This document shows, one piece after another, positions 17,725 to 28,871 of a DNA stretch of 64,000 bases. The stretch is from assembly GCA_018398805.1 (NCBI GenBank), contig JAGFBZ010002568.1, forward strand, positions 391,001-455,000, written 5' to 3'. The position numbers were made by a program, and so were the translations under genes. The stretch is from Hirundichthys speculiger. Its lineage: Eukaryota > Chordata > Actinopteri > Beloniformes > Exocoetidae. The notes under the pieces were generated by a model that saw only the letters and a list, made by a program, of their open reading frames with translations, was not told the origin of the DNA and searched no databases. The first letter of the stretch is position 1; the number at the start of each line of letters is the position of its first letter.

Positions 17725-18594
17725 CATCTGGAGGAATTTCACCAGGAGACACCAGAAACACCAAAGGAGGAACCAACCACGAGTCTGGCTCTGACAGACG
17801 TGTGTGTATGTTACTATGTTTTTTACTTAACAAATGTATAAGTTTGTAGTTTTTTTGTTTTTTGTTTTTTTAATATAATATTTTTCATCACCTTTTTATT
17901 TTCTTTTACTTCTTTTCTTTTGTAAATGTTCTTGTTTTCTCTCATAAATGTGCAGTTTGATAAAGTCCTGTTTTCTGGTGTTTTCAGATCATTTCAGTTT
18001 TATCTTTATTTCATTTTCTAACATATAAAGTGAGACGTTGAGAGTTTGTGATTTTCTCTTTATATTTGTCGTCTTGACGGCAAGGTTTTATTTCATCAGC
18101 TCATTTAGATCTTTATGGACCCATAACTGCTCATTCTTGTTAATTAGTCAGTTAACTATAAATCATTTTAAACTCAGTTTTCTCTGAATTTTCTCTCATT
18201 CATTTGTAATTTTAAAAAGACCAAATTTCTGTTTTTTTCTCTCCTGGTTTCTCAAATTTTCTGTTTTTTCCCTTCAGTTTGTCTACTTTCCTTTTGTAAA
18301 TTTGTGATATTTTCAAAACAAATTTCTTTAATTTTTCTTTAAGATAAATTTGCAGTTTTATGTCATAACATTTCTCTTGTAAATGTTGGCGTTTATGTCG
18401 TTCAAATTTCAGGGTTTTTGCTACAAATTTCAGTTTATAAAGCTAGAATTTCTCTCACAAATCTGCAATTTTTATTCAGTATTGATTTATAAGATTTCCA
18501 TTTTTCTCACATGTTAAACTTGCTCCTAAACCTTTTTTCCAGCACATTCCCCCCTTTTTAAAAGGCCTGAGTTTTTCCGAATGTTGTGAGAAAT
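17725..18594. other. T-rich intergenic sequence, no gene
   Basis: Unique, strongly T-rich on the + strand with recurrent aatttgcagttttt-like words. No open frame of interest. Confidence 0.5.
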
Positions 18595-20195
18595 CAAAGG
18601 GTTAGGGTTAGGGTTAAGTTTATATCAGGAACAGCTCGGCTGGATTATTTAGTTAACCAGTTTCATACTGGGTTAGGGTTAGGGTTAGGTTCATATCTGG
18701 AACAGCTCAGCTGGATGATCTAGTTAACCAGCTTCATACTGGGTTAGGGTTAGGTTTATATCTGGAACAGCTCAGCTGGATTATCTAGTTAACCAGCTTT
18801 ATACTGGGTTAGGGTTAGGGTTAGGTTTATATCTGGAACAGCTCAGCTGGATTATCTAGTTAACCAGCTTTATACTGGGTTAGGGTTAGGATTAGGGTTA
18901 GGTTTATATCTGGAACAGCTCACCTGGATTATCTAGTTAACCAGCTTCATACTGGGTTAGGGTTAGGGTTAGGTTTATATCTGGAACAGCTCAGCTGGAT
19001 GATCTAGTTAACCAGCTTCATACTGGGTTAGGGTTAAGTTTATATCAGGAACAGCTCGGCTGGATTATTTAGTTAACCAGTTTCATACTGGGTTAGGGTT
19101 AGGGTTAGGTTCATATCTGGAACAGCTCAGCTGGATGATCTAGTTAACCAGCTTCATACTGGGTTAGGGTTAGGTTTATATCTGGAACAGCTCAGCTGGA
19201 TTATCTAGTTAACCAGCTTTATACTGGGTTAGGGTTAGGGTTAGGTTTATATCTGGAACAGCTCAGCTGGATTATCTAGTTAACCAGCTTTATACTGGGT
19301 TAGGGTTAGGATTAGGGTTAGGTTTATATCTGGAACAGCTCACCTGGATTATCTAGTTAACCAGCTTCATACTGGGTTAGGGTTAGGGTTAGGTTTATAT
19401 CTGGAACAGCTCAGCTGGATGATCTAGTTAACCAGCTTCATACTGGGTTAGGGTTAGGTTTATATCTGGAACAGCTCAGCTGGATTATCTAGTTAACCAG
19501 CTTTATACTGGGTTAGGGTTAGGGTTAGGTTTATATCTGGAACAGCTCAGCTGGATTATCTAGTTAACCAGCTTTATACTGGGTTAGGGTTAGGGTTAAG
19601 TTTATATCTGGAACAGCTGAGCTGGATTATCTAGTTAACCAGCTTCATACTGGGTTAGGGTTAAGTTTATATCTGGAACAGCTCAGCTGGATGATCTAGT
19701 TAACCAGCTTCATACTGGGTTAGAGTTAGGGTTATATCTGGAACAGCTCAGCTGGATTATCTAGTTAACCAGCTTCATACTGGGTTAGGGTTAAGTTTAT
19801 ATCTGGAACAGCTCAGCTGGATGATCTAGTTAACCAGCTTCATACTGGGTTAGGGTTAGGGTTAAATTTATATCTGGAACAGCTCAGCTGGATTATCTAG
19901 TTAACCAGCTTCATACTGGGTTAGGGTTAGGGTTAAGTTTATATCTGGAACAGCTCAGCTGGATTATCTAGTTAACCAGCTTAACACTGGGTTAGGGTTA
20001 GGGTTAGGTTCATATCTGGAACAGCTCAGCTGGATTATCTAGTTAGCCAGCTTCATACTGGGTTAGAGTTAGGGTTATATCTGGAACAGCTCAGATGGAT
20101 TATCTAGTTAACCAGCTTCATACTAGGTTAGGGTTAGGGTTAGGGTTAGGTTTATATCTGGAACAGCTCAGATGGATTATCTAGTTAACCAGCTT
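18595..20195 (+). repeat. About 70-bp satellite carrying TTAGGG runs
   Basis: About 22 units, each with 1-4 copies of ttaggg joined to tatatctggaacagctcagc and ggattatctagttaaccagc. The positions 18605-19036 and 19025-19456 are identical at an offset of 420 bp (six units), so a recent higher-order duplication is embedded. The telomere hexamer is part of a longer unit, so this is not a chromosome end. Confidence 0.95.
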
Positions 20196-20199
20196 CACC

Positions 20200-21300
20200 C
20201 TGCTCATCCTGAACCTGAACAGATCCAGCTTCATCACCAGGGACCATCTCAGGCCTTCAGTCCTGATCATTAACAGAACAACTCAGTCTCTTTTCTGCTT
20301 TAATCTTTTTTAATGTTCCTGTGCCACTTTGCGCCACATTTCATTCAGAAAGAGCTGAATCGCTAAGGTTTGACTGATGAATGAACGGGCCTTTGTATCT
20401 GATCTGGTGAACACATCGGGATCATTAACGCTCTATAAAATGATCACAGAGGATCTTTTGTCCCTGAAACGTTGGGAGGGGTCTCCTGGGAGCCGCTGAG
20501 GGAGGAGGGGGGTGGACAGCGGTCTAACCGGCTGTCCGCCCCCCTCGGGTTTGCTTTAACAGAGACATCGCTCTCGGCTGGATCTGATCTCAGACTGGTG
20601 ACGGCTGCTGGACGCTGATGTCACCAGGCGAGCTGGACGGGCGCCGCCTGACCCGCTAACAGGAGGAAACGACCATCAAGTGCTTCACGTCTGAGATAAA
20701 AACACGAGTGCCTCATGAATAATGGCCAGCGGCAGATTTCAGGCTCCCAGTTAAACCACTTAGCAGCTTTTCAGCTCGAATCAAAGCTTGCAGTCATGAA
20801 TTGTGATGAGCGCGCCAGGAGGCCGCGCCCCCACCATCTCCAACACCAACAATTAAGAAGCACGCTGCTAATTAGACCCGGAGATCAAGCGGATTCCTAT
20901 TCAAGGCCCGGAGGAGGTTTCTTCCAGCGGGCCCACCATCAAAGCCACGCCCGCAGCCTCGGCGGCGCCTTCGCCGAGAGAAAACTGAAAACTGACACAG
21001 GCGGTAAAAACGACAAACATTTCCTGCATGTTGAAGCATTGTTACATACATGAAGGAGCAGAAACACGGGTCTGAGGGAGGACTGGAAGAGACCGGAGCA
21101 TCTGCAGCTCCCCAACAAATCAAGGCTGATGCTCCCAGTCTGGTCAAAACGAGGTTAAGAGCCCTAACGAGGCCTGATTTTCCTGTTCTAGGATGACACG
21201 GATCATTTAAAATCACTGGATCTCAGCAGTTACCAGCTGTACTTGAAAAAAACGTAATCAATCAGTCCTTAAATGTTAAACTCAGATTCTGTTAAGCTCT
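20200..21300. other. Non-repetitive island, possible conserved non-coding element
   Basis: Balanced composition, no tandem structure, many homeodomain-type words such as caattaagaag, gctaattagac and atgaataatgg (20715-20880). No domain in any frame. It resembles vertebrate developmental enhancers in texture; this cannot be proven without alignment. Confidence 0.4.
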
Positions 21301-21309
21301 GCAACGTCC

Positions 21310-21475
21310 TCCTCTCATGAAGTTCCTCAAGGCTCTATTTTAGGCCCCTAATTGTTTCCCTCGTACATGCTGCCCTTGTGGTCCATTTTTAAAGAATGTA
21401 ATATGTCTTTTCTTTGTTTTGGGGACATTATCCAAATATACATGTCTATATGATCTAAATTTTGGCTGAGAGCAT
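21310..21475 (+). mobile_element. L2-like LINE reverse transcriptase fragment
   Basis: In one + frame, VPQGSILGP, a stop, then LFPSYMLPLWSIFKE is readable from about 21318. This matches the fish L2 motif GVPQGSxLGPLLFxLYMLPLG. The copy is dead and is interrupted at 21478 by the TTAA-flanked element. Confidence 0.75.
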
Positions 21476-21699
21476 TTTTAAAGGAGCCGTTTGTAAGATT
21501 ATGGCCAAAACTGGTACTGCAGTCACTTTCAAATTACTGTTGAGCGGCGTGTACCCTCCCCCTCCTCCCCGACCAGAGGTTGCCAGGTCGGCTACAGAAT
21601 GCAGCAGGAACGTAGGCTGTCATGGCAAGCGACTAGTCCTACACAGTAAGTTTATTTTCTGTTAATTATATTTTAATGCTTTATAAAAGATGTTTTCTT

Positions 21700-21805
21700 T
21701 ATTTGATCTTTCGTAACTAGAGGAAATATTTTCCCGTTGAGGCGTTTCGTAACCTGAAAGTTTCGTATGTAGAGGCGTTCGTAAGTAGAGGTACCACTGT
21801 TACCT
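21700..21805 (-). mobile_element. Fragment of the TACGAA-type TA-flanked element
   Basis: The words cgtttcgtaacctgaaagtt and gttcgtaagtagaggtacca are the reverse complement of the end of the element at 31455-32167. It is nested in the TTAA element and lacks the other terminus. Confidence 0.65.
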
Positions 21806-21848
21806 TGTCCAAGTAAATTAGCGTTAGCCAAACATTTAGCTATGAATC

Positions 21849-22040
21849 TTACCTGTCCAGGAGAAAATCAGCAACGTTGGCGTCTGTCTTCAAATTCTTC
21901 TCCGCTTTCAGCCGTCTCCATCTATCAAAAGCATCTCCTATACAAATTCTTGTTTTATTTCGGACCTTGTCACGACGTAACTCGGATTCATAACGAGGTC
22001 TTTTAGGTTTTGGAAAGCTAGACATTTTTTCATCCAACAC
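21849..22040 (-). CDS. Exon-like ORF inside the TTAA element, function unknown
   Basis: A 63-codon frame starts MLDEKMSSFPKPKRPRYESE and reaches VADFLLDR, where the sequence reads CAG|GTAAG at 21853/21852, a consensus splice donor. The basic stretch KPKRPRYESELRRDKVRNKT would suit a DNA-binding N-terminus. No downstream exon is found in the element, so it is probably the surviving first exon of a longer transposon gene. I do not know the protein. Confidence 0.4.
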   Translation of the reverse strand: MLDEKMSSFPKPKRPRYESELRRDKVRNKTRICIGDAFDRWRRLKAEKNLKTDANVADFLLDR

Positions 22041-22454
22041 GTTCGTAGCGGCTGCTGCGATAATTAGAGCCGAGCTGGCAACCCGGATGTAGAAACACTA
22101 CTGACTTCCTGATTGAGAGATAGGTGGAGGGTGGCGCTTCAGGCCAAAACAAAAAATGACAACATCAACATCAGTTGAGGGCTGCAACTCCTCTTTTTAA
22201 ATGGGAATATCCTGGCTTGAGTGCTGTTGTCAGTGACATAAGTATTTGAAATGAACATGATTTTTAAATGTCTGTTGACATATCGGGGTCATTTTATGAT
22301 TCGTTTTATTAGATCTCTTACATACGGCTCCTTTAAACTGCTTACCCCTCCCTACTCAGGCCTGTTTTTGAGATTCAGGCTCCTAATTGCTCCAGATCAA
22401 CAAGACAAAGTACCCTTAAAATAAAAAGAACTATGCTCTAATTCACAATTTATG

Positions 22455-23395
22455 GAGGTCAGTAGAGGAACTGCAGCCTCTAGTGGTCAGTAGAAGAACT
22501 GCAGCCTCTAGTGGTCAGTAGAGGAACTGCAGCCTCTAGTGGTCAGTAGAGGAACTGAGCAGCTCAGCCTAGTGGTCTGCAGCTCTAGTGGTCGGTAGAG
22601 GAACTGCAGCCTCTAGTGGTCGGTAGTAGAACTGCAGCCTCTAGTGGTCGGCAGGGGAACTGCAGCCTCTAGTGGTTGGTAGGAGAACTGCAGCCTCTAG
22701 TGGTCGGTAGAGGAACTGCAGCCTCTAGTGGTCAGTAGAGGAACTGCAACCTCTAGTGGTCGGTAGAGGAACTGCAGCCTCTAGTGGTCAGTAGAGGAAC
22801 TGCAGCCTCTAGTGGTCAGTAGAGGAACTGCAGCCTCTAGTGGTCGGTAGGAGAACTGCAGCCTCTAGTGGTCAGTAGAGGAACTGCAGCCTCTAGTGGT
22901 CGGTAGTAGAGGAACTGCAGCCTCTAGTGGTCGGTAGAGGAACTGCAGCCTCTAGTGGTCGGTCTAGGGGGTAGAGGAACTGCAGTCTCTAGTGGTCGGT
23001 AGAGGAAACTGCAGCCTCTAGTGGTCGGTAGAGGAACTGCAGCCTCTAGTGGTCGGTAGAGGAACTGCAGCCTCTAGTGGTCGGTAGAGGAACTGCAGCC
23101 TCTAGTGGTCGGTAGGAGAACTGCAGCCTCTAGTGGTCGGTAGAGGAACTGCAGGCTCTAGTGGTCGGTAGAGGAACTGCAGCCTCTAGTGGTCGGTAGG
23201 AGAACTGCAGCCTCTAGTGGTCAGTAGGAGAACTGCAGCCTCTAGTGGTCAGTAGAGGAACTGCAGCTTCTAGTGGTCGGTAGGAGAACTGCAGCCTCTA
23301 GTGGTCGGTAGGAGAACTGCAGCCTCTAGTGGTCGGTAGAGGAACTGCAGCCTCTAGTGGTCGGTAGAGGAACTTCAGCCTCTAGTGGTCGGTGT
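22455..23395 (-). repeat. 28-bp minisatellite (family A, inverted copy)
   Basis: About 33 units reading ctgcagcctctagtggtcgg tagaggaa, the exact reverse complement of the intron-4 unit. It shares the same variants (tcagtagagg/tcggtagg). A disturbed patch lies around 22555-22590. Confidence 0.97.
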
Positions 23396-23399
23396 CACA

Positions 23400-24790
23400 T
23401 ATGAATCTCACTTCAATAACTTGAGCAGTTTCGGAGGTTGACAGTGATCAACTGGATCATTCAAGGCTGATGTTTGGGAGGTGGATACTGACCCTCCAGC
23501 CCTCTGGTTCCTCTCTGTTTGCTGATGGACCTCCCTGGTGATGGTCCCGGTTCAGGATCCAGCGGTCTCTCACTGCTCGGCCCAGTCGTCTGTCTTTGAA
23601 GCGTCAGCCAACGGCGGGACGTTAATGACGCTCTTCCTCGTCTTGCACGCCTGCTTTGATTCTCTTGTAAGTCTATATTTCATTTAGCTGCAGGCTCTCG
23701 CAGGCGCTCGCGTTAATTGGCAGAAGACCGCGTGCCCTCATCACGGATCTCGGTTATCTCCGCAGCAGAAGTTGCTCTGGGAGTTTCTGCACTACTTACC
23801 TGAAAGTTTCTTGACTTTCTGCCTGTCGTCGCTGGGCTGTGATCCCTCGGTTGTTTTCCATCTGGAGTGTAAATAAGTTGCTGTGAAATGAATAATGCGA
23901 ACAAGTGTGCAGATTTGGAGATGTGCATTCGCTGAGGTCTTTTTTTCCCGTCATGATCAAACTCTGCCGTCTTTGCTCCCAAATATGTTCAATAAAAGAT
24001 CCCACAAAGGGTACATATGTTTGGCTGTTTGCCTCCGCCGCCTCGTCTTTGTGTGTTAACGGGGAGAAAAGTACACTTTACAAAGGTTTGTCGCTTCCCG
24101 GCGCTCAGCCTCCCAGCCGGATCTCGCTGCAGCGGCGGAGACAGATCAAACATTTATGCTAATTGTTGCAAAACTTCCCACAAAAGACGACAAGCGCTCT
24201 TGTGACGGGGAGCTGTCAGTGGCGCTGTCACGCTGACGGGCGGGAAACCCGCGGAGGAGCGCGAATCAAAGGTCGAGGCCTCGTTTGAGGTGTTTCTAAT
24301 GACGGGCTGGCATCAGGAGCGCGTCAGGGCCGATTAGCTGAGACGAGCGTCACTCTGCCCTGCAGGCGACCGCCGCCGCCGCCACCCCGATCCCTCAATC
24401 TCCGTCAGCCGGGGCTGACTTGAAAGCCCGGATCCGGGATCTGATAAACTTTGCATATTCCCCAAGAAGAAGAAAACGAGAGGCAACATTAAACATGAGC
24501 CGCTCAGTCGGGGGGCATAAATAAAACTGCAACCTGCTCCTAACGAGCCATTTTTAATCACACAAAGAGTCATGCAATATACACAAGCAGCACAGGGAGA
24601 GACTCAGCTTCAGTCCTTAGAAGACCACTACCACCTGAACAAAACACAACGCCAACCAGCTACACGAACGCATCATAGAAAGAGACGAGAGTGCAGCATA
24701 TCACAGATGTTGTTGCCACAAGTGGCACGAAGTTGCTGGAGCCGAAACCAGTGGAGCTCCGACTAAACTCTGCTGGAACCTGAAGCTGGC
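23400..24790. other. Non-repetitive island, possible conserved non-coding element
   Basis: Unique sequence with moderate GC and no tandem structure. At 24154 an octamer-like atgctaat lies in a smooth A/T-rich context, typical of POU/homeodomain-rich enhancers. Opposite-strand frames of 60-90 codons show no domain. Not a gene as far as I can see. Confidence 0.4.
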
Positions 24791-24794
24791 CAGA

Positions 24795-25637
24795 TGTTGG
24801 TTAGCCAGCTGTTGGCTAGCCTGTTGTTGGTTAGCCAGGTGTTGGTGAGCCATCTGTTGGTTAACCAGTTGTTGTCTAGCCAGTTGTTGTTTAGCCAGTT
24901 GGCTAGCCAGCCATTTGTTGGCCAGCTGTTGCTTAGCCAGTTGTTGGTTAGTCAGCTGTTGGTTAGCCTGTTGTTGGTTAGTCAGCTGTTGGTTAACCTG
25001 TTGTTGATTAGCTAGCTGTTGGTTAGCCTGTTGTTGGTTAGTCAGTTGTTGGTTAGTCAGCTGTTGGTTAGCCTGTTGTTGGTTAGCCTGTTGTTGGTTA
25101 GTCAGCTGTTGGTTAAACTGTTGTTGATTAGCTAGCTGTTGGTTAGCCTGTTGTTGGTTAGTCAGTTGTTGGTTAGTCAGCTGTTGGTTAGCCTGTTGTT
25201 TGCTAGCCAGCTGTTGGCTAGCCTGTTGTTGATTAGCCAGTTGTTGGCTGGTCTGTTGTTGGCTAGACAGCTGTTGGCTAGCCTATGGTGTTTAGTAGCC
25301 AGTTGTTGGCGGGTCTGTTGTTAGCTAGACAGCTGTTGGCTAGCCTGTTGTTGATTAGCCAGTTGTTGGCTGGTCTGTTGTTGGCTAGACAGCTGTTGGC
25401 TAGCCTGTTGTTGATTAGCCAGTTGTTGGCTGGTCTGTTGTTGGCTAGACAGCTGTTGGCTAGCCTGTTGTTGATTAGCCAGTTGTTGGCTGGTCTGTTG
25501 TTGGCTAGACAGCTGTTAGCTAGCCTGCTGTTGATTAGCCAGTTGTTGGCTGGTCTGTTGTTGGCTAGACAGCTGTTAGCTAGCCTGTTGTTGATTAGCC
25601 AGTTGCTGGCTGGTCTGTTGTTGGCTAGACAGCTGGC
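24795..25637 (+). repeat. 15-bp minisatellite with 60-bp higher-order unit
   Basis: Subunits of 15 bp (gttggttagccagct, gttgttggttagtca). From about 25270 they are organised as near-identical 60-bp units made of four subunits; the blocks starting 25381 and 25441 are identical. Both strands stay open: LLLARQLLASLLLISQLLAG on + and ANNRPANNWLINNRL on -, each 20 residues per 60 bp. Not regarded as coding. Confidence 0.95.
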
Positions 25638-25639
25638 CA

Positions 25640-27035
25640 TTTTAGTTTTTTCCATCGGTATTTCTCTGAATTCTCTGACTCCTTTATTCACCTGTAGAAA
25701 GACTCTTACCTGATCATCTACAGACAGTCCAGCTCTCCATGGCGATGATGGCAGCAGGTCCTGCCTCCGCTGCTGCAGATTCTCAGGTGAGAATCGTTTT
25801 CGAATTGAAAGATTGTCATTGAAAGCGTAGGAGAAGCGTTGATGACCCTCGTCATCACATCACACAGGTAAGGAATCAGAAACAAGGTGACAAGGCCCCA
25901 AAGGACAGTCCGACAATCCAACATGAGGGTCAGTGCAGATGGCCTCGCTGTTGGAGGCCTGGAGGGTGAGCAGAGGAACTGCAGTTTGGGATTGCTCATC
26001 TTTTTTAACCAGAGGGTTCCACTGATGAAAAGCCCGCCTCCTGATGGACTTCCTGATGTGGTCCAGCTCTTCACTAAAGCCTCAGAGTCATCAGAGATGC
26101 TCCTCTAACAAAGATGTGATGTAAATGGACCCAGTCAGCTGTGTCCTCCATCCTCCCAGCTCATTCATCATCAGCATAATAACGCTCTTCTACGCCACCA
26201 ACCCCCAGGTGACCAGGGACCCCCCACTCATCTCCAGACCCCTCCCAGCAGCAGACAGATTTATTATCAAGGACGTCCCAGTGGCTCCAATGACAGCTCT
26301 GGACATTAGGTCCAAACAGCCCCCCTCTGGTCTCACTGTCCCAGACGTCTGCTGGTTTGTTCAGCTGCAGGTTAGTGGACCTCAGTCCTGGTATCATGTT
26401 CTGTTTCTCCTGTAGACCCTTCCAGACTGCACTGGTTCAGACCGTCTGGCTCTCCTGCGTTTCCTGGAGCTCTCTGAGCGTTACGTGGTCTGATCTGGGG
26501 TAATTAACTGGGATGCCCCCTAGTGGGAGGATGGACAAGTGTCTCCAGTATTTTCCACCTGTGGGTGGTTTTTCTCTCTGTGGAAGCCTGAGCACCAAAG
26601 ACCTTCCACAGTTTTGATTTTCTTTTATTTAGGAGAAAATAAGCATCAAAATTGAAGAAAAGATTTAAGAGTTTTCATATTTCAGGTTTCTTTTTTGGAT
26701 TTAAGTAAATATTATTATTATTTAAATATTTAGATTTTTTTCCCTCAAACTTTTTCACATTCCTGGAATTAAAACTATGTTTTCAGTATTTCGGGGGATT
26801 TGCTTTTGTGTTGAGGATATTTTTTTTCTCCCTTTCTTGGAATCATGTCATTATTTTTATAAAAAAAAATAAATAAAAACATTTATCAAAAGAATTTCTA
26901 AAATACTTTTTGGTATTTTTTGGGGGATGAATTAGCTTCTTTTTGCGTCACAACCTTTTCTTTCCTTTTAACATTTTTTCTAAAATAATTTGAATTAAAA
27001 AGTAAATAAGCAATTCAATTTTTAACATTTAAAAA
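25640..27035. other. Intergenic sequence, no gene recognised
   Basis: Unique up to about 26600, with a 118-codon minus frame at 25718-26074 and a 96-codon plus frame at 26125-26415 that match nothing I know. From about 26640 the sequence becomes T-rich low complexity. Confidence 0.45.
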
Positions 27036-27036
27036 A

Positions 27037-27232
27037 AATGTTTGGATATTTGTTTGGAGGTAGGAATTTTTTTAAACTTAAAAATATATATTTTTCATAT
27101 ATTTTTGGAGGCAGGAATTTCTTTTTGAAAAAAATAACATTCAAATATTTTTTGGAGGCAGGGATTTTTTTTCAATTAAAAAAAAAAAAATTTTTCAAAT
27201 ATTATTTTGTAGGCAGGAATTTCTTTTAAACT
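27037..27232 (+). repeat. Short AT-rich tandem repeat (ggaggcaggaattt)
   Basis: Four decayed copies, about 50-60 bp apart, of a segment ending tttggaggcaggaatttctt followed by A-rich sequence. Confidence 0.75.
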
Positions 27233-27234
27233 TA

Positions 27235-28870
27235 AAAAAGACATTTCTGTTTCCAAAAAAATATTCCTAAATGTTTTTTTAAAGTCCGTTTTTCTCCAAC
27301 CTTTCAGCATTTGTATTTTGCTGAATCTCCACATAGATGCATAACGGGGATGATGACCTGGAGCGCACCTGTCAGGCCGACGCCCACGATGACCAGGTGA
27401 CATTTATGAGGTTTTTACACAAACCTCAGAATCAAAACAACAGTTAGGAACATTTGAAAGGTTGTATTTTTTTTTAATGATGATTATTTCACGCAGCTGT
27501 CTTGGTGCAGGTTGGTGCGTCATTGACGAGCCTTCATCAATGTCTCTTCTTCTCTCTTCCCTGATGTCACATGACTGATGGTGGTGGCGTCTGTGGAGGT
27601 TTTGGGCTCCGGATGGTCCCGGTTCTGCCCCTCATCTTCCTCCCCACTGAGCTGCATCCCGCCGCCAGCGCTGATTCAGGCCCCGGTGAGTTATTATCAC
27701 ATCTAGAGAATATGCAAATGGAGGCGACTCAACTGTGTGTGTTCTTGATGGAGGAGAACAAATCACGGCAGACATGGCACTTTTTTAATTTTCCTGATGA
27801 ATGTAATGCTTCAGGAGGAGGAAGGATTGATGACGGGGCGTAATGAACTCTTTAGCACACAGAGACTCCGGGGCTTTCCATCACCCCGTCCCGCGTGAAG
27901 ACGCCCGTCCACAAATCTGCCCGGACCAGGTCCCATCTGAACGTGGAAGCCTGCAGGTGGGGACGTGGGACGAACCCGTTTACTTGCTCTGGTCTCCTCC
28001 ATCTATCCATCCATCACCCACCAGGGCTGATATCTTTAAAACTCCTTCCTAGAGCTGTAGAGACGCCTGCTTGACAGCAACACACCTGGTTAAAAACTAG
28101 ACGACTTCTTTAGACCTGAGGTGTATTTGAGCAGATCTGCAGCCAATCAAGCTCCAGCCAATCAACCTGCAGCTACACAACACCTAGCACCTAGCCCCAA
28201 ACACCTAAAGCCTGATTATTACTCAAACGTCAGGTCGCAGAGATGTCCCCCCACCCTACGCAGTCACTCCGGTGCACCTCCCCAAAATTCAGCCAATAGC
28301 TCGACGCTGAATCAGTCCAGTCGCAGAGAGGAGAGAAAGGGGGCCTCAAACTCAAGCCATCAAACTGGTCAATTCTCACATCAAACACGTCAGCCAAAAG
28401 AGCCACGTCATTGAAGAAATGAGGAAGTACACACATCTCCAGTAGCGATTTTGGTTCACAACTACAAAAACACAGCACATATTCTAGTAATTCATGGCCA
28501 GGGAGAATAGCGATGAATCAAAGTGGTCTAGCCAATACGCCGTAGCCGAGACGGTGAGGAAGTGGAAAAACGCAAGAGATAAGTTTAGTAAGTTTAGCTA
28601 GTTCGTGATTGTCGCTCTTGCATTGTGGCATAACAGCGGAGACTGCGTGAGTATAAATCAAAAGTGACGGCGGAATCTCTGCAACAAGCTGATGGCGACA
28701 CATTGCCGTGAGAGTATACACAGCCCTTAAGCCCTAACCCTAGCCCCAAATACCTAACACCTAACCTTAGCGCCTGACCACCAACAGCTAACCCTGTTAG
28801 CTAACCCATTATGGAAGAGAAAATGAGTCCAAACAAAAGTAAATCTCACTCTCGGTTCACTCTCTCGTGT
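27235..28870. other. Non-repetitive sequence with telomere-like degenerate patch
   Basis: The stretch 27500-28000 is GC-balanced and enhancer-like in texture. Near 28725-28810 degenerate CCCTAA-type words (ccctaaccctagcccc, ctaacacctaacctta) occur. No coding gene is evident. Confidence 0.4.
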
Positions 28871-28871
28871 T

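Larger units (their letters stand above)
21482..22332. mobile_element. TTAA-flanked DNA transposon (piggyBac or Kolobok type)
   Basis: TTAA at 21478-21481 and 22333-22336 flank terminal inverted repeats AGGAGCCGTTTGTAAGAT (left) and AGGAGCCGTATGTAAGAG (right, reverse complement), 16 of 18 identical. The element is 851 bp. A TTAA duplication is known for piggyBac and Kolobok; which one applies is undecided. It carries a minus-strand exon-like ORF (21853-22040) and a fragment of another element (about 21700-21805). Confidence 0.8.

Noticed and set aside
16720..17841. 373-codon Arg/Pro/His-rich frame with an ATG in unique sequence
   Set aside because: The 25-bp unit is open in all three forward frames, so the same peptide repeat appears in each. 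There is no evidence that one is translated.
18595..20195. True telomere
   Set aside because: TTAGGG occurs only as 1-4 copies inside a longer unit and unique sequence follows on both sides.
25718..26074. 118-codon minus-strand frame with hydrophobic stretch
   Set aside because: I considered a small membrane protein, but there is no start context, splice structure or family resemblance that I can support.
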